Source of the DNA: Verrucomicrobiota bacterium
GTDB lineage: Bacteria; Verrucomicrobiota; Verrucomicrobiia; Opitutales; Opitutaceae
NCBI GenBank assembly: GCA_030916665.1
Contig: JAUPWC010000490.1
Location: 1-5,635 of the forward strand
Reading direction: 5' to 3'
Length of the DNA stretch: 5,635 bases
This document shows, one piece after another, positions 1 to 5,531 of this stretch. The translations under genes and the position numbers were made by a program. Every line of letters starts with the position of its first letter. Within the stretch, counting starts at the first letter, position 1. The notes under the pieces are model-generated. The model worked only from the letters and a program-made list of their open reading frames with translations. It had not been told where the DNA came from and searched no databases.

Positions 1-926
1 ACGATGGCCGCGCTGACGATGGCCAGGATCACCAGGAACATGCCGATCTGTTTCGCCGACGTGGCGATCAGCTTGGCCACCAGGATCTCTTCCATCTGCG
101 TGCGGGTGTAGGCCTCCAGGTGCTTCCAGCGGCGCACGGTCTCAGCCACGATGTCGGCCGACAAGCCGGCATCCATGCCGGGCTGCACTTGCACCAGGAT
201 GGCGTTCACATTGCGGTTGTTCGCCTGCGAGGCCTGGATGGCCTCCAGCAGCCCTGGCACACCCGGTCGGTTCAGGTTCGGGTTGGCCGCGGTGCGGGCG
301 CGCTCGTTGACGATGGCGTCGTTGTCCTTCAGGAACTGCGCTTCCTGTGCGTCCTTCAGCGGGATGAAGACCATCGGGTCGCCGCCGGACGAGACCATCC
401 GTCGCGTCAAGCCGACCACGGTGTAGCCGTGGCGGCGGATGCGGATGCGTTCGCCCAGGGCAAAGCCCGTGCGAACGTCGGCCACTGCTTCGTAGTGGCT
501 GCGGGTGACGTGCCGGCCCGCCACCAGGTAGCCTGGTTCGCCCGGTTGCCCGGGCTCGAAGCCGACCACCATGGCGCGCACGTCGTCGTTGTCGCTGCTG
601 GGCGCACCATCACCCGCCGATGCGCGACGTACCTGCATCGTCAGGTAGGTGACGTTGGCAGCGCGTGCCACCCCGGGCAGCCCGAGCACGCTGCGCACCG
701 TGTCGTCGCGCAGGCTGGACGATTCCGCGTACGGGCCCTGGGTGCCTTGCTGGACCACCCAGAGATCGGCACCGCTGTTGTTCAGCAGGGCGCGCGCGTC
801 GTCGACCATGCCGCGGTAGACGCCGGCCATGGTCAGCGTCACGCCGATCAACAGGCCCAGGCCCATGCCGGTCAGCACGAACTTGCCCCACGAATGCAGG
901 ATGTCGCGGCCGGCCAGGCTGATCAC
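1..926 (-). CDS. ABC transporter permease, MacB/FtsX type (partial, C-terminus beyond the left edge)
   Basis: This is the inner-membrane permease of a tripartite ABC exporter. The visible 308 residues start with GTG at 926 and stay open to position 1. A short cytoplasmic N-terminus (MISLAGRDILHSW) leads into one membrane helix at about residues 16-36. A long extracytoplasmic domain follows at about 37-285, in the manner of the MacB periplasmic core (motifs such as GADLWVVQQGTQGP and GERIRIRRHGYTVVG). The first helix of the C-terminal FtsX-like block begins at about residue 292, where the window ends. The missing part should hold the remaining helices. The start overlaps the stop of the upstream adaptor gene as GTGA (923-926), implying translational coupling; a weak G-rich Shine-Dalgarno-like stretch lies inside the adaptor gene. 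The adjacent adaptor supports an efflux or export role. The substrate cannot be read from the sequence. A DevC-like permease is an alternative name within the same superfamily. Confidence 0.85.
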   Translation of the reverse strand, partial: MISLAGRDILHSWGKFVLTGMGLGLLIGVTLTMAGVYRGMVDDARALLNNSGADLWVVQQGTQGPYAESSSLRDDTVRSVLGLPGVARAANVTYLTMQVRRASAGDGAPSSDNDDVRAMVVGFEPGQPGEPGYLVAGRHVTRSHYEAVADVRTGFALGERIRIRRHGYTVVGLTRRMVSSGGDPMVFIPLKDAQEAQFLKDNDAIVNERARTAANPNLNRPGVPGLLEAIQASQANNRNVNAILVQVQPGMDAGLSADIVAETVRRWKHLEAYTRTQMEEILVAKLIATSAKQIGMFLVILAIVSAAI

Positions 927-2113
927 GGCTGTTGCCCCGCCAGCGTCTCGACCACCGTGATGCGGCTGCGCGCGCCGATGTCCTTTTCGCTGTACACGAT
1001 GACCGTCGTGCCGGGTTTGACGCCCTCCAGGATCTGCACCTGGCCATCCAGGCTGGTCAGGCCAGTGCGCACCGGCGCGAAGCGCAGGTCGCCGCCGTCG
1101 AGCGTCCATACGCCGATCTGCGCCTGCAGCCGCCTGATGGCCGCATTGGGCAGCAGCACGGCGTTGGCGGTCGGCGGCAGGGACAGCGTCACCTCGGCCA
1201 GTTCGCCCACCGACAGGTCGCTGGGTGCCTGGTCGAAGCTGACCTGGGCGACGCGCTCTTCAGTCACGCTGTCGCTGATGGTTTCGACGCGCGCGACCTT
1301 TCCGGCCACGGCGCGCCCGGGGTTCGAACGCAGCACCACCTGTGCCGGCAGACCCACCGTCAGCCCGGCCGAGCGGGCCTGGTCCAGCCGCACCTTGACC
1401 CACAGGGACGACGGCTGGATCACCCGCAGCACGGCCTGCCCGGCCACCACGGTCGACCCGGGTTCGGCATCGCGGCTGATCACCACGCCGTCGGCAGGGG
1501 CCAGCAGGCGCACGTTGGCGCGCTGCTGGCGCAGTCCAGCCCGCTCGGCCGCCAGGCGCTGTTGATCCTGTCGGGCCGCAGCCACGTTGGCAGTGGCCGC
1601 GGTGACAACCGCGTCGGCCGACGCCTGCTCCTGCAACCGGGCCTCGACGGCATTGGCGCTGATGAAGTTCTGTTGGCCCAACTCGACCGTGCGGCGCGCG
1701 TTGACGGCCGCCAGCGCCTGGCGTGCCAGGGCATCGCGGCGCTGGGCATCCGCGCCAGCCATGGCGCTGCCGGCACGCGCCACTGCGGCGTCGAGCGCCG
1801 CCGTGCGCTCGTCCAGGTCGACCGGATCCATCTCGGCCAGCAACTGGCCCGCCTTGACGAGGCTGCCGACGTCCACGGTCACGGCGCGCACACGGCCGGC
1901 CACCGTTGGACCGATCAGGTAGCTGCGCCTTGCCTCGACCGTGCCGATGCCGAACAGAGCAGGCGTGAGGCGGCCTTCGGCTGCTTGCACGACCGTGACG
2001 CGCGTCGGCGCCAGCGGCCCCGACCGCATGACCACGAAGGCCAACGCGGCCAGCAGCAGGACGCCCAGGAGCCCAAGGACGACTCGGCGGATGCCGATGG
2101 AGGAGAGTTTCAT
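923..2113 (-). CDS. HlyD/MacA-family membrane-fusion (periplasmic adaptor) protein
   Basis: A 396-residue periplasmic adaptor that would link an inner-membrane ABC pump to an outer-membrane channel. It has a basic N-terminus (KLSSIGIRR) followed by one membrane anchor at about residues 10-29. The first lipoyl half-motif is at about 66-95 (GPTVAGRVRAVTVDVG, then VKAGQLLAEMD). An Ala/Gln/Arg-rich helical hairpin spans about 96-200. The second lipoyl half is at about 203-231 (LLAPADGVVISRDAEPGS, then VVAGQAVLRV). Beta-barrel and membrane-proximal domains run to the C-terminus (LLPNAAIRR; GLTSLDGQVQILEGVKPG). The length is normal for the family. There is no lipobox cysteine, so it is anchored by the helix. 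The ATG overlaps the tetR stop (ATGA, 2110-2113), with a GGGGAAG Shine-Dalgarno-like stretch just upstream. It is followed by the overlapping permease gene, so it is an ABC-type rather than RND-type adaptor. The family assignment is firm; the cargo is unknown. Confidence 0.93.
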   Translation of the reverse strand: MKLSSIGIRRVVLGLLGVLLLAALAFVVMRSGPLAPTRVTVVQAAEGRLTPALFGIGTVEARRSYLIGPTVAGRVRAVTVDVGSLVKAGQLLAEMDPVDLDERTAALDAAVARAGSAMAGADAQRRDALARQALAAVNARRTVELGQQNFISANAVEARLQEQASADAVVTAATANVAAARQDQQRLAAERAGLRQQRANVRLLAPADGVVISRDAEPGSTVVAGQAVLRVIQPSSLWVKVRLDQARSAGLTVGLPAQVVLRSNPGRAVAGKVARVETISDSVTEERVAQVSFDQAPSDLSVGELAEVTLSLPPTANAVLLPNAAIRRLQAQIGVWTLDGGDLRFAPVRTGLTSLDGQVQILEGVKPGTTVIVYSEKDIGARSRITVVETLAGQQP

Positions 2114-2709
2114 GAGGCTTCCCCGAGGCTGCGCCGGTAAAGGGCGTAGAGGGCATCCGACTGCTGGCGCATCGCAGCCGTGCGCCCAGTCAGCATCGAT
2201 TGCATGACCAGCCCCTGGATCAGGCCGATGAAACTCGTCGCAGCGGCTTCGGCGTCCAGTTCGGGGCTGACCAGCTTGCTCTGGATCGACAGATTCAACT
2301 GACCGACGAGCAGCTTGCGGTAACCCTGGAGCACGGCGCGTACCTCGCTCTTGGCCGCGGAGTCGGCAGGTTGCTGGAGCTCATGGAAGATGAAGCGGGG
2401 CACGCCCGGGTGGGCGATGACGAACTCGACATGCGCGTGGAACATCGCAGACAGCGCGTCCAGGGGCGTGACCGCGTCGTCCGCGGCGGTCTGCAGCGTT
2501 TGCAGCAGGGTCTCGCGCACCCAGCGCATGGCCGCCAGCCAGATGGCGTCCTTGGTGGGAAAGTGCTTGAAGACGGCACCCTGCGTGACGCCGATGGCCG
2601 CTGCGATGTCGCTGGTGGTGATCAAGGCCGGGCTCGACTCGCGCGCCAGGCGCAGCGCCGCAGCCACGATCTCTGCCTGGCGTTCTTCGGTGGAGAGCCG
2701 GATCTGCAT
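2110..2709 (-). CDS. TetR/AcrR-family transcriptional regulator
   Basis: A 199-residue, normally sized one-domain repressor. The N-terminal DNA-binding helix-turn-helix lies at about residues 30-51 (TTSDIAAAIGVTQGAVFKHF, followed by PTKDAIW), a canonical TetR signature. The remaining ~145 residues are the all-helical ligand-binding and dimerisation domain, which is family-variable. The start is ATG at 2709; the frame upstream has a stop before any other ATG, and the Shine-Dalgarno is weak (GGGA). The gene is first in a three-gene operon with an exporter adaptor and permease, and its stop overlaps the adaptor start. It therefore probably represses its own operon and is released by the exported compound; that is inference from family and layout. 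The inverted repeat 25-45 bp upstream fits an autoregulatory operator. Confidence 0.93.
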   Translation of the reverse strand: MQIRLSTEERQAEIVAAALRLARESSPALITTSDIAAAIGVTQGAVFKHFPTKDAIWLAAMRWVRETLLQTLQTAADDAVTPLDALSAMFHAHVEFVIAHPGVPRFIFHELQQPADSAAKSEVRAVLQGYRKLLVGQLNLSIQSKLVSPELDAEAAATSFIGLIQGLVMQSMLTGRTAAMRQQSDALYALYRRSLGEAS

Positions 2710-2731
2710 GAGGGGGTCCCGAGCGTCGTTA

Positions 2732-2758
2732 GTAAGTCATTGAATACTTACCACTATA
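2732..2758 (-). promoter_or_regulatory. Candidate tetR operon promoter and operator
   Basis: An AT-rich island in an otherwise GC-rich window. It contains the inverted repeat GTAAGT-N8-ACTTAC (2732-2751), a plausible TetR-dimer site. On the minus strand a TATAGT -10-like hexamer (2753-2758) lies directly upstream of it, so the operator would cover the transcription start. No good -35 is seen at the expected distance. On the plus strand TTGAAT (2740-2745), 17 bp from TATGCG (2763-2768), is a poor opposing promoter candidate. The repeat and hexamers are seen directly; their use is inferred. Confidence 0.5.
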
Positions 2759-2779
2759 CGACTATGCGGCATCTGCTGC

Positions 2780-3059
2780 ATGGGTCCCGCCTTCGGGGAG
2801 GTGCCGGGCGCACTAGCGTGGATCGGCACCGCCATCGGCGTCGTCGGCTACTTCAGCGTCGCCGTGGCCGATGCCCTGGTCATCGAGGCCATGCGCACGC
2901 TTTCCGCAGCCGAGGTGGTGGCCGACACCAATGCGTACATCGTGCTGGCGACCGCCATGTCGCTGGTCGTGTTTCGCCAGCGCACGCGGTGGCAGCAGCG
3001 GGCCGTGGCGGCCGGCGTGGTATTTGCGGGGCTGGCCTGCATCGGGGTGGGGCGGGGTC
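2780..3059 (+). pseudogene. Remnant of an EamA/DMT-type membrane transporter (C-terminal helices only)
   Basis: A plus-strand open stretch with G/C-rich third positions whose product is strongly hydrophobic. Three candidate helices are seen: about GALAWIGTAIGVVGYFSVAV, TNAYIVLATAMSLVVF and AVAAGVVFAGLACIGVG. The order and the short basic loop between the last two (RQRTRWQQR) resemble the end of an EamA-domain drug/metabolite transporter, normally ~300 residues and ten helices. Only about 90 residues are present. The upstream side is the tetR promoter, with an in-frame stop at 2741-2743. Downstream, the frame stays open to 3157 but becomes Pro/Arg/Ser-rich, non-membranous and antisense to the AraC gene, so that tail is probably not original. 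No Shine-Dalgarno precedes ATG 2780. It is most likely a leftover of a deleted gene. A small standalone membrane protein is the alternative. Family assignment is from pattern resemblance only. Confidence 0.5.
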
Positions 3060-3062
3060 CGT

Positions 3063-3081
3063 CAAGGCCGACGCAGCCTTG
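3063..3081. other. Small inverted repeat at the 3' end of the AraC gene
   Basis: CAAGGC (3063-3068) and GCCTTG (3076-3081) are perfect 6-bp arms around a 7-base loop, 9 bp beyond the AraC stop codon. The position fits a transcription end for the minus-strand gene. However, no T-run follows on either strand, so it is not a convincing intrinsic terminator. Confidence 0.25.
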
Positions 3082-3089
3082 GGCCCTGG

Positions 3090-4016
3090 TCAGGTCTCGT
3101 GCTGCCCCTGGTCCGCCTTGCGCCAGTCTCGCGGCGCCACACCGTAGCGCTGCTTGAAGGCTTTGGACAGCGCCGTGGCGCTGCCGTACCCCACCGCGTC
3201 GGCCACGGCCTTGAGCAATCCGCCCGCGCGCAGCTCGGACATGGCCAGGGTCAGTCGCCAGTCGGCGAGGTAGCCCGCTGGCGTGGCGCCGGTGGCCTGC
3301 TTGAAGGTCACTGCAAACGCCGTGCGCGACATGCCGGCCTGCACCGCCATGCGCTCCAGCGGCCACGCCTCGGCGGGCGCCGCGTGCAGCGCGACGAGCA
3401 GCCTGGCCAGACGGGGATCAGCCAGCCCTGTGATGAGGCCGCTGCCGACGCCGCTCGCACCCGGGTGGTCGATCAGCCAGCGCAGCAGTTGGATCAGCAC
3501 GACCTCGAACAAGCGGTCGGCCAGCAGTCGCGAGCCGCAGCGCACGCGGTCGGTCTCGGCGAACAGCAGGTCGAGCGCGGGCTGCAGGCCATCGACCTGA
3601 TCCAGCGGGACGAGCACCAGAGCTGGCAGCGCCACCACCAGCGGGTTGTGCTCGCCACCATCGAAGTCGAGGGTGGCACACGTGAAATCCGATCCGTCGC
3701 GCGGCGGGTTGTGGAAGGTGTGCGCCACCGGCCGGGGGTAGAGCATCAGCGTCGGCTCGTTCACGACGACGCGGCGTTTCAGGCCTTTGACATTGCCGTG
3801 CGTCACCACCAGCTCGCCCCGGCGCAGCACATGCAGGAAGGCGCGGCCCGGCTTCGCGTCGAAGGCGGTCGTGCCGCACAGGGCGCCGGCATGGAACAGG
3901 TGGGCCCGGACGCGGAAACGATCCAGCAGACCGGAAAGTCGATCAATGGCGGGGGGCAGGGTCGCTGCCTCCGGTTTGAACGATGGATGGTGTTTTGAGT
4001 ACTCCACAGCATCCAT
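3090..4016 (-). CDS. AraC-family transcriptional regulator with N-terminal cupin-like sensor domain
   Basis: A 308-residue DNA-binding regulator. An N-terminal cupin-like ligand domain covers about residues 25-140 (FRVRAHLFHAGALCGTTAF; FLHVLRRGELVVTHG; YPRPVAHTFHNPP). The C-terminal AraC domain holds two helix-turn-helix motifs: about 218-240 (PLERMAVQAGMSRTAFAVTF) and about 268-290 (LLKAVADAVGYGSATALSKA, followed by FKQRYGVAPRDWR). The AraC-type DPRLARLLVALH lead-in precedes the first. The frame is open upstream to a TTG at 4088, but that would put the start 17 bp from the divergent globin ATG. ATG 4016 is the first ATG and is preferred, though no clear Shine-Dalgarno precedes it. The cupin-containing subgroup often controls an adjacent divergent gene. 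Here that would be the protoglobin-redoxin pair, which is inference. The effector is unknown. Confidence 0.9.
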   Translation of the reverse strand: MDAVEYSKHHPSFKPEAATLPPAIDRLSGLLDRFRVRAHLFHAGALCGTTAFDAKPGRAFLHVLRRGELVVTHGNVKGLKRRVVVNEPTLMLYPRPVAHTFHNPPRDGSDFTCATLDFDGGEHNPLVVALPALVLVPLDQVDGLQPALDLLFAETDRVRCGSRLLADRLFEVVLIQLLRWLIDHPGASGVGSGLITGLADPRLARLLVALHAAPAEAWPLERMAVQAGMSRTAFAVTFKQATGATPAGYLADWRLTLAMSELRAGGLLKAVADAVGYGSATALSKAFKQRYGVAPRDWRKADQGQHET

Positions 4017-4105
4017 GGTACAGATGATGAGGACACACTGGGGACGTTGCGCAATCACATCCGGGTCGGCGGACCCGTTCCAACCCAAGACACCAGGAGT
4101 TGTTC
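4017..4105. promoter_or_regulatory. Divergent promoter region between the AraC and protoglobin genes
   Basis: This 89-bp region must contain the plus-strand operon promoter and probably that of the regulator. It holds a perfect 8-bp palindrome TTGCGCAA (4047-4054) and an inverted repeat CGGGTC-N4-GACCCG (4062-4077), either of which could be a protein site or a 5'-leader hairpin. No consensus sigma-70 -10/-35 pair is evident on either strand, consistent with (but not proof of) activator dependence. The direct repeats typical of AraC operators were not found by eye. Confidence 0.5.
4095..4099 (+). promoter_or_regulatory. Ribosome binding site of the protoglobin gene
   Basis: AGGAG lies 6 bases before ATG 4106. 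It decides the start: the in-frame TTG at 4100 abuts the Shine-Dalgarno and cannot be used with it. Confidence 0.8.
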
Positions 4106-4765
4106 ATGAAGATGCTGAAACTGCTGCTTGCCGCCACCACGCTCGGTGTGGTGGCGGATGCCGGCGCGGCAGCGCCGCAAGGCCGTGCACCCGGCTACGC
4201 GCTGGGCCAGTCGACACTGGCCCGTGCGCCGTACTCGATGGCCGACCTGGCGGCGCTGCAGAAGTCGATGCTGTTCGGCGCCGACGACGTGGCAGCGCTG
4301 CGCCAGAGCCGGGCCATCCTCGCCGACCAGACCGAGGCCATCCTCGATGTCTGGTACGGCTTCGTGGCCTCGACGCCCGAGCTGGTGGTGTTCTTCGGCG
4401 ACACGCGCAGCGGCCAGCCGGACGGCGCCTACCTGGCCGCCGTCCGCAAGCGTTTTGCGCTGTGGATCCTGGACACCGCCGACGCGAAGTACGACCAGGC
4501 CTGGCTGGACTGGCAGTACGAGATCGGCCTGCGCCACAACCGGGTCAAGAAGAACAAGACCGACGGTGCCCATGGACCCGCACAAGTGGACTTTCGCTAC
4601 CTGCCGGCGCTGACCATCCCCATCACCACGACGCTGAAGCCTTTCCTGGCCAAGAAGGGGGCCTCAGCGGCGGACGTCGAGAAGATGCACGCGGCGTGGG
4701 TGAAGGCCGTGCTGTTGCAGGCCATCCTGTGGAGCCACCCCTACATCAAAGACGGGGAGTTCTGA
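4106..4765 (+). CDS. Protoglobin-domain haem protein with an N-terminal signal peptide
   Basis: A 219-residue single-domain protoglobin, expected to bind haem and O2, CO or NO. Residues 1 to about 21 look like a Sec signal peptide: basic MKMLK, hydrophobic LLLAATTLGVVA, then an Ala-rich AGA/A cleavage area. The mature ~198 residues match the usual protoglobin length of about 195. Trp83-Tyr84 (DVWYGFV) correspond to the distal B9-B10 Trp-Tyr pair of Methanosarcina protoglobin. His144 in QYEIGLRHNR corresponds to the proximal F8 His. The Tyr-His spacing is 60 here against 59 there. The later YLPALTIPITTTLKPFLA helix and a C-terminal helix complete the fold. It is first in an operon with a redoxin, whose start overlaps this stop (TGATG), and is divergent from an AraC regulator. 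Export to the periplasm is predicted and unusual for a globin. Function in gas or redox sensing, NO or O2 handling, or carbene-like chemistry is not decidable from sequence. Confidence 0.88.
   Translation: MKMLKLLLAATTLGVVADAGAAAPQGRAPGYALGQSTLARAPYSMADLAALQKSMLFGADDVAALRQSRAILADQTEAILDVWYGFVASTPELVVFFGDTRSGQPDGAYLAAVRKRFALWILDTADAKYDQAWLDWQYEIGLRHNRVKKNKTDGAHGPAQVDFRYLPALTIPITTTLKPFLAKKGASAADVEKMHAAWVKAVLLQAILWSHPYIKDGEF
4754..4759 (+). promoter_or_regulatory. Ribosome binding site of the redoxin gene
   Basis: GGGGAG lies 5 bases before ATG 4765, inside the last codons of the protoglobin gene. With the TGATG overlap it fixes this start and supports translational coupling. No other ATG occurs in frame between here and the catalytic CPAC region. 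Confidence 0.8.
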
Positions 4766-5367
4766 TGCCGTCGCCTGCAACGCCGGGGCGTGCGGACACC
4801 GCGTCGCCAGCCGGGCAGGCAACCAGCCTGCCCGGCTGGCGGGCATCGCACTGGTTCAACACCCCGACGCCCGTCGAACTGGGGGATCTGCGGGGGCGCG
4901 TCGTGCTGGTCCATGCGTTCCAGATGCTGTGCCCGGCATGTGTGTCGCACGGCCTGCCCCAGGCGCTGCGTGTGCATGAGGCGTTTCAGGGCGAGGCAGT
5001 GACGGTCATCGGGCTGCACACGGTGTTCGAGCATCACGAGGTGATGGGATCACAGGCCTTGCAGGCTTTCATCCAGGAATACCGGTTGCCATTCCCGATC
5101 GGCATCGACCAAGCCGCCGAGGCGGGGCCGCTGCCTGTCACCATGGCGCAGTGGGGCCTTCTTGGCACGCCGAGTGTCGTGCTGTTCGATCGGCAGGGCC
5201 GCGCGCGGCTGCATCGTTTCGGGGTTGTCGACGATCTGGTGCTGGGAGCGGCTATCGGTCAGCTGCTCGCAGAAGGGCTCGCGGACGCTACGTTGGAGTC
5301 TCGAGATCAGGGCGGAACGGGAACGACACGGCCGGAGGGCGACCGTGAGGGCTGTGTTTTGAGGTGA
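4765..5367 (+). CDS. TlpA/AhpC-TSA-like thioredoxin-fold redoxin with CPAC motif
   Basis: A 200-residue thiol-disulfide oxidoreductase or peroxiredoxin-like protein. Residues 1-28 are a Pro/Ala/Ser/Gly-rich leader without a hydrophobic segment, so no signal peptide or membrane anchor is visible and the protein is predicted cytoplasmic. The thioredoxin fold runs from about residue 29 (HWFNTPTPVELGDLRGRVVL) with the active site C56-P-A-C59 in AFQMLCPACVSHGLPQ. The cis-proline is P136 in GLLGTPSVVLFD, followed by a final helix (VLGAAIGQLLAEGL). Relatives of this type, as I recall them, usually carry CPGC. A 30-residue hydrophilic C-terminal tail (171-200) with a third cysteine, C197, goes beyond the usual domain end. 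The gene is the second of an operon with the protoglobin, suggesting a shared redox task, but the partner protein appears periplasmic. Whether it is a reductase or a peroxidase cannot be decided from the motif alone. Confidence 0.87.
   Translation: MPSPATPGRADTASPAGQATSLPGWRASHWFNTPTPVELGDLRGRVVLVHAFQMLCPACVSHGLPQALRVHEAFQGEAVTVIGLHTVFEHHEVMGSQALQAFIQEYRLPFPIGIDQAAEAGPLPVTMAQWGLLGTPSVVLFDRQGRARLHRFGVVDDLVLGAAIGQLLAEGLADATLESRDQGGTGTTRPEGDREGCVLR
4805..4841 (+). repeat. Perfect 16-bp-arm inverted repeat at the start of the redoxin gene
   Basis: CGCCAGCCGGGCAGGC (4805-4820) and its exact reverse complement (4826-4841) flank a 5-base loop AACCA. A T/G wobble pair can extend the RNA stem by one. 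It begins 40 bp after the start codon and encodes the linker at residues 14-26, ahead of the thioredoxin fold. No T-run follows, so it is not a standard intrinsic terminator. An RNA-level role, such as transcript stability, ribosome slowing or adjusting the globin:redoxin ratio, is inference. Confidence 0.85.
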
Positions 5368-5436
5368 CGCCAACACCGACGTTGGGGAACTGTCCCTCGG
5401 AATCGGACTAATTGCCGCCAAGTGTTCGAGGACAAA

Positions 5437-5460
5437 TGGCGCCGCAGCCATGCGGCGCTA
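5437..5460. repeat. Hairpin in the intergenic region downstream of the redoxin gene
   Basis: GCGCCGCA (5439-5446) and TGCGGCGC (5451-5458) pair around the loop GCCA. An outer G/T wobble and a T-A pair extend the stem to 5437-5460. It lies 70 bp past the redoxin stop and could mark the end of the globin-redoxin transcript. A-rich rather than T-rich bases follow on the plus strand, so intrinsic termination is doubtful. The rest of 5368-5531 holds only a weak CCAAC-N6-GTTGG repeat (5370-5385) and no convincing gene. Confidence 0.45.
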
Positions 5461-5531
5461 AAAGCGCGGCCGCTCACGATCTTCGAGGATGTTGTGCCGC
5501 CTCTTTGCATCGGACGCCGTACGCTGCGCCC

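Noticed and set aside
120..2140. Two long plus-strand open frames (481 and 402 codons) opposite the adaptor and permease genes
   Set aside because: Their products are His/Arg/Gln-rich with no domain pattern, and they are antisense to clearly recognisable adaptor and permease proteins. Such open shadows are common in GC-rich DNA.
4017..4088. Extended AraC start at TTG 4088, giving 332 residues
   Set aside because: It is a TTG without a convincing ribosome binding site. It would leave only 17 bp to the divergent globin ATG and adds residues unrelated to the cupin domain. ATG 4016 is preferred.
4100..4105. TTG 4100 as the protoglobin start
   Set aside because: It directly abuts the AGGAG Shine-Dalgarno with no spacer; ATG 4106 has a proper 6-base spacing and begins a standard signal peptide.
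3787..4764. Upstream part of a 526-codon plus-strand frame that ends with the redoxin
   Set aside because: It runs antisense to the AraC gene and out of frame through the globin gene, with Arg/Pro-rich nonsense. Only the segment from ATG 4765 with its own ribosome binding site is protein-like.
4805..4841. Intrinsic terminator between globin and redoxin genes
   Set aside because: The stem is strong enough, but it lies inside the redoxin coding sequence and is followed by mixed sequence without a T-run.
5050..5510. Minus-strand open frames of 133 and 67 codons over the redoxin 3' end and intergenic region
   Set aside because: They have no recognisable domain and no ribosome binding site, and they lie mostly antisense to the redoxin gene.
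5490..5531. Decayed upstream continuation of the flavoprotein fragment (an IGTR-like segment before MLPGID)
   Set aside because: A resemblance can be forced only by assuming several separate indels within about 35 bases, which is too permissive to report as homology.
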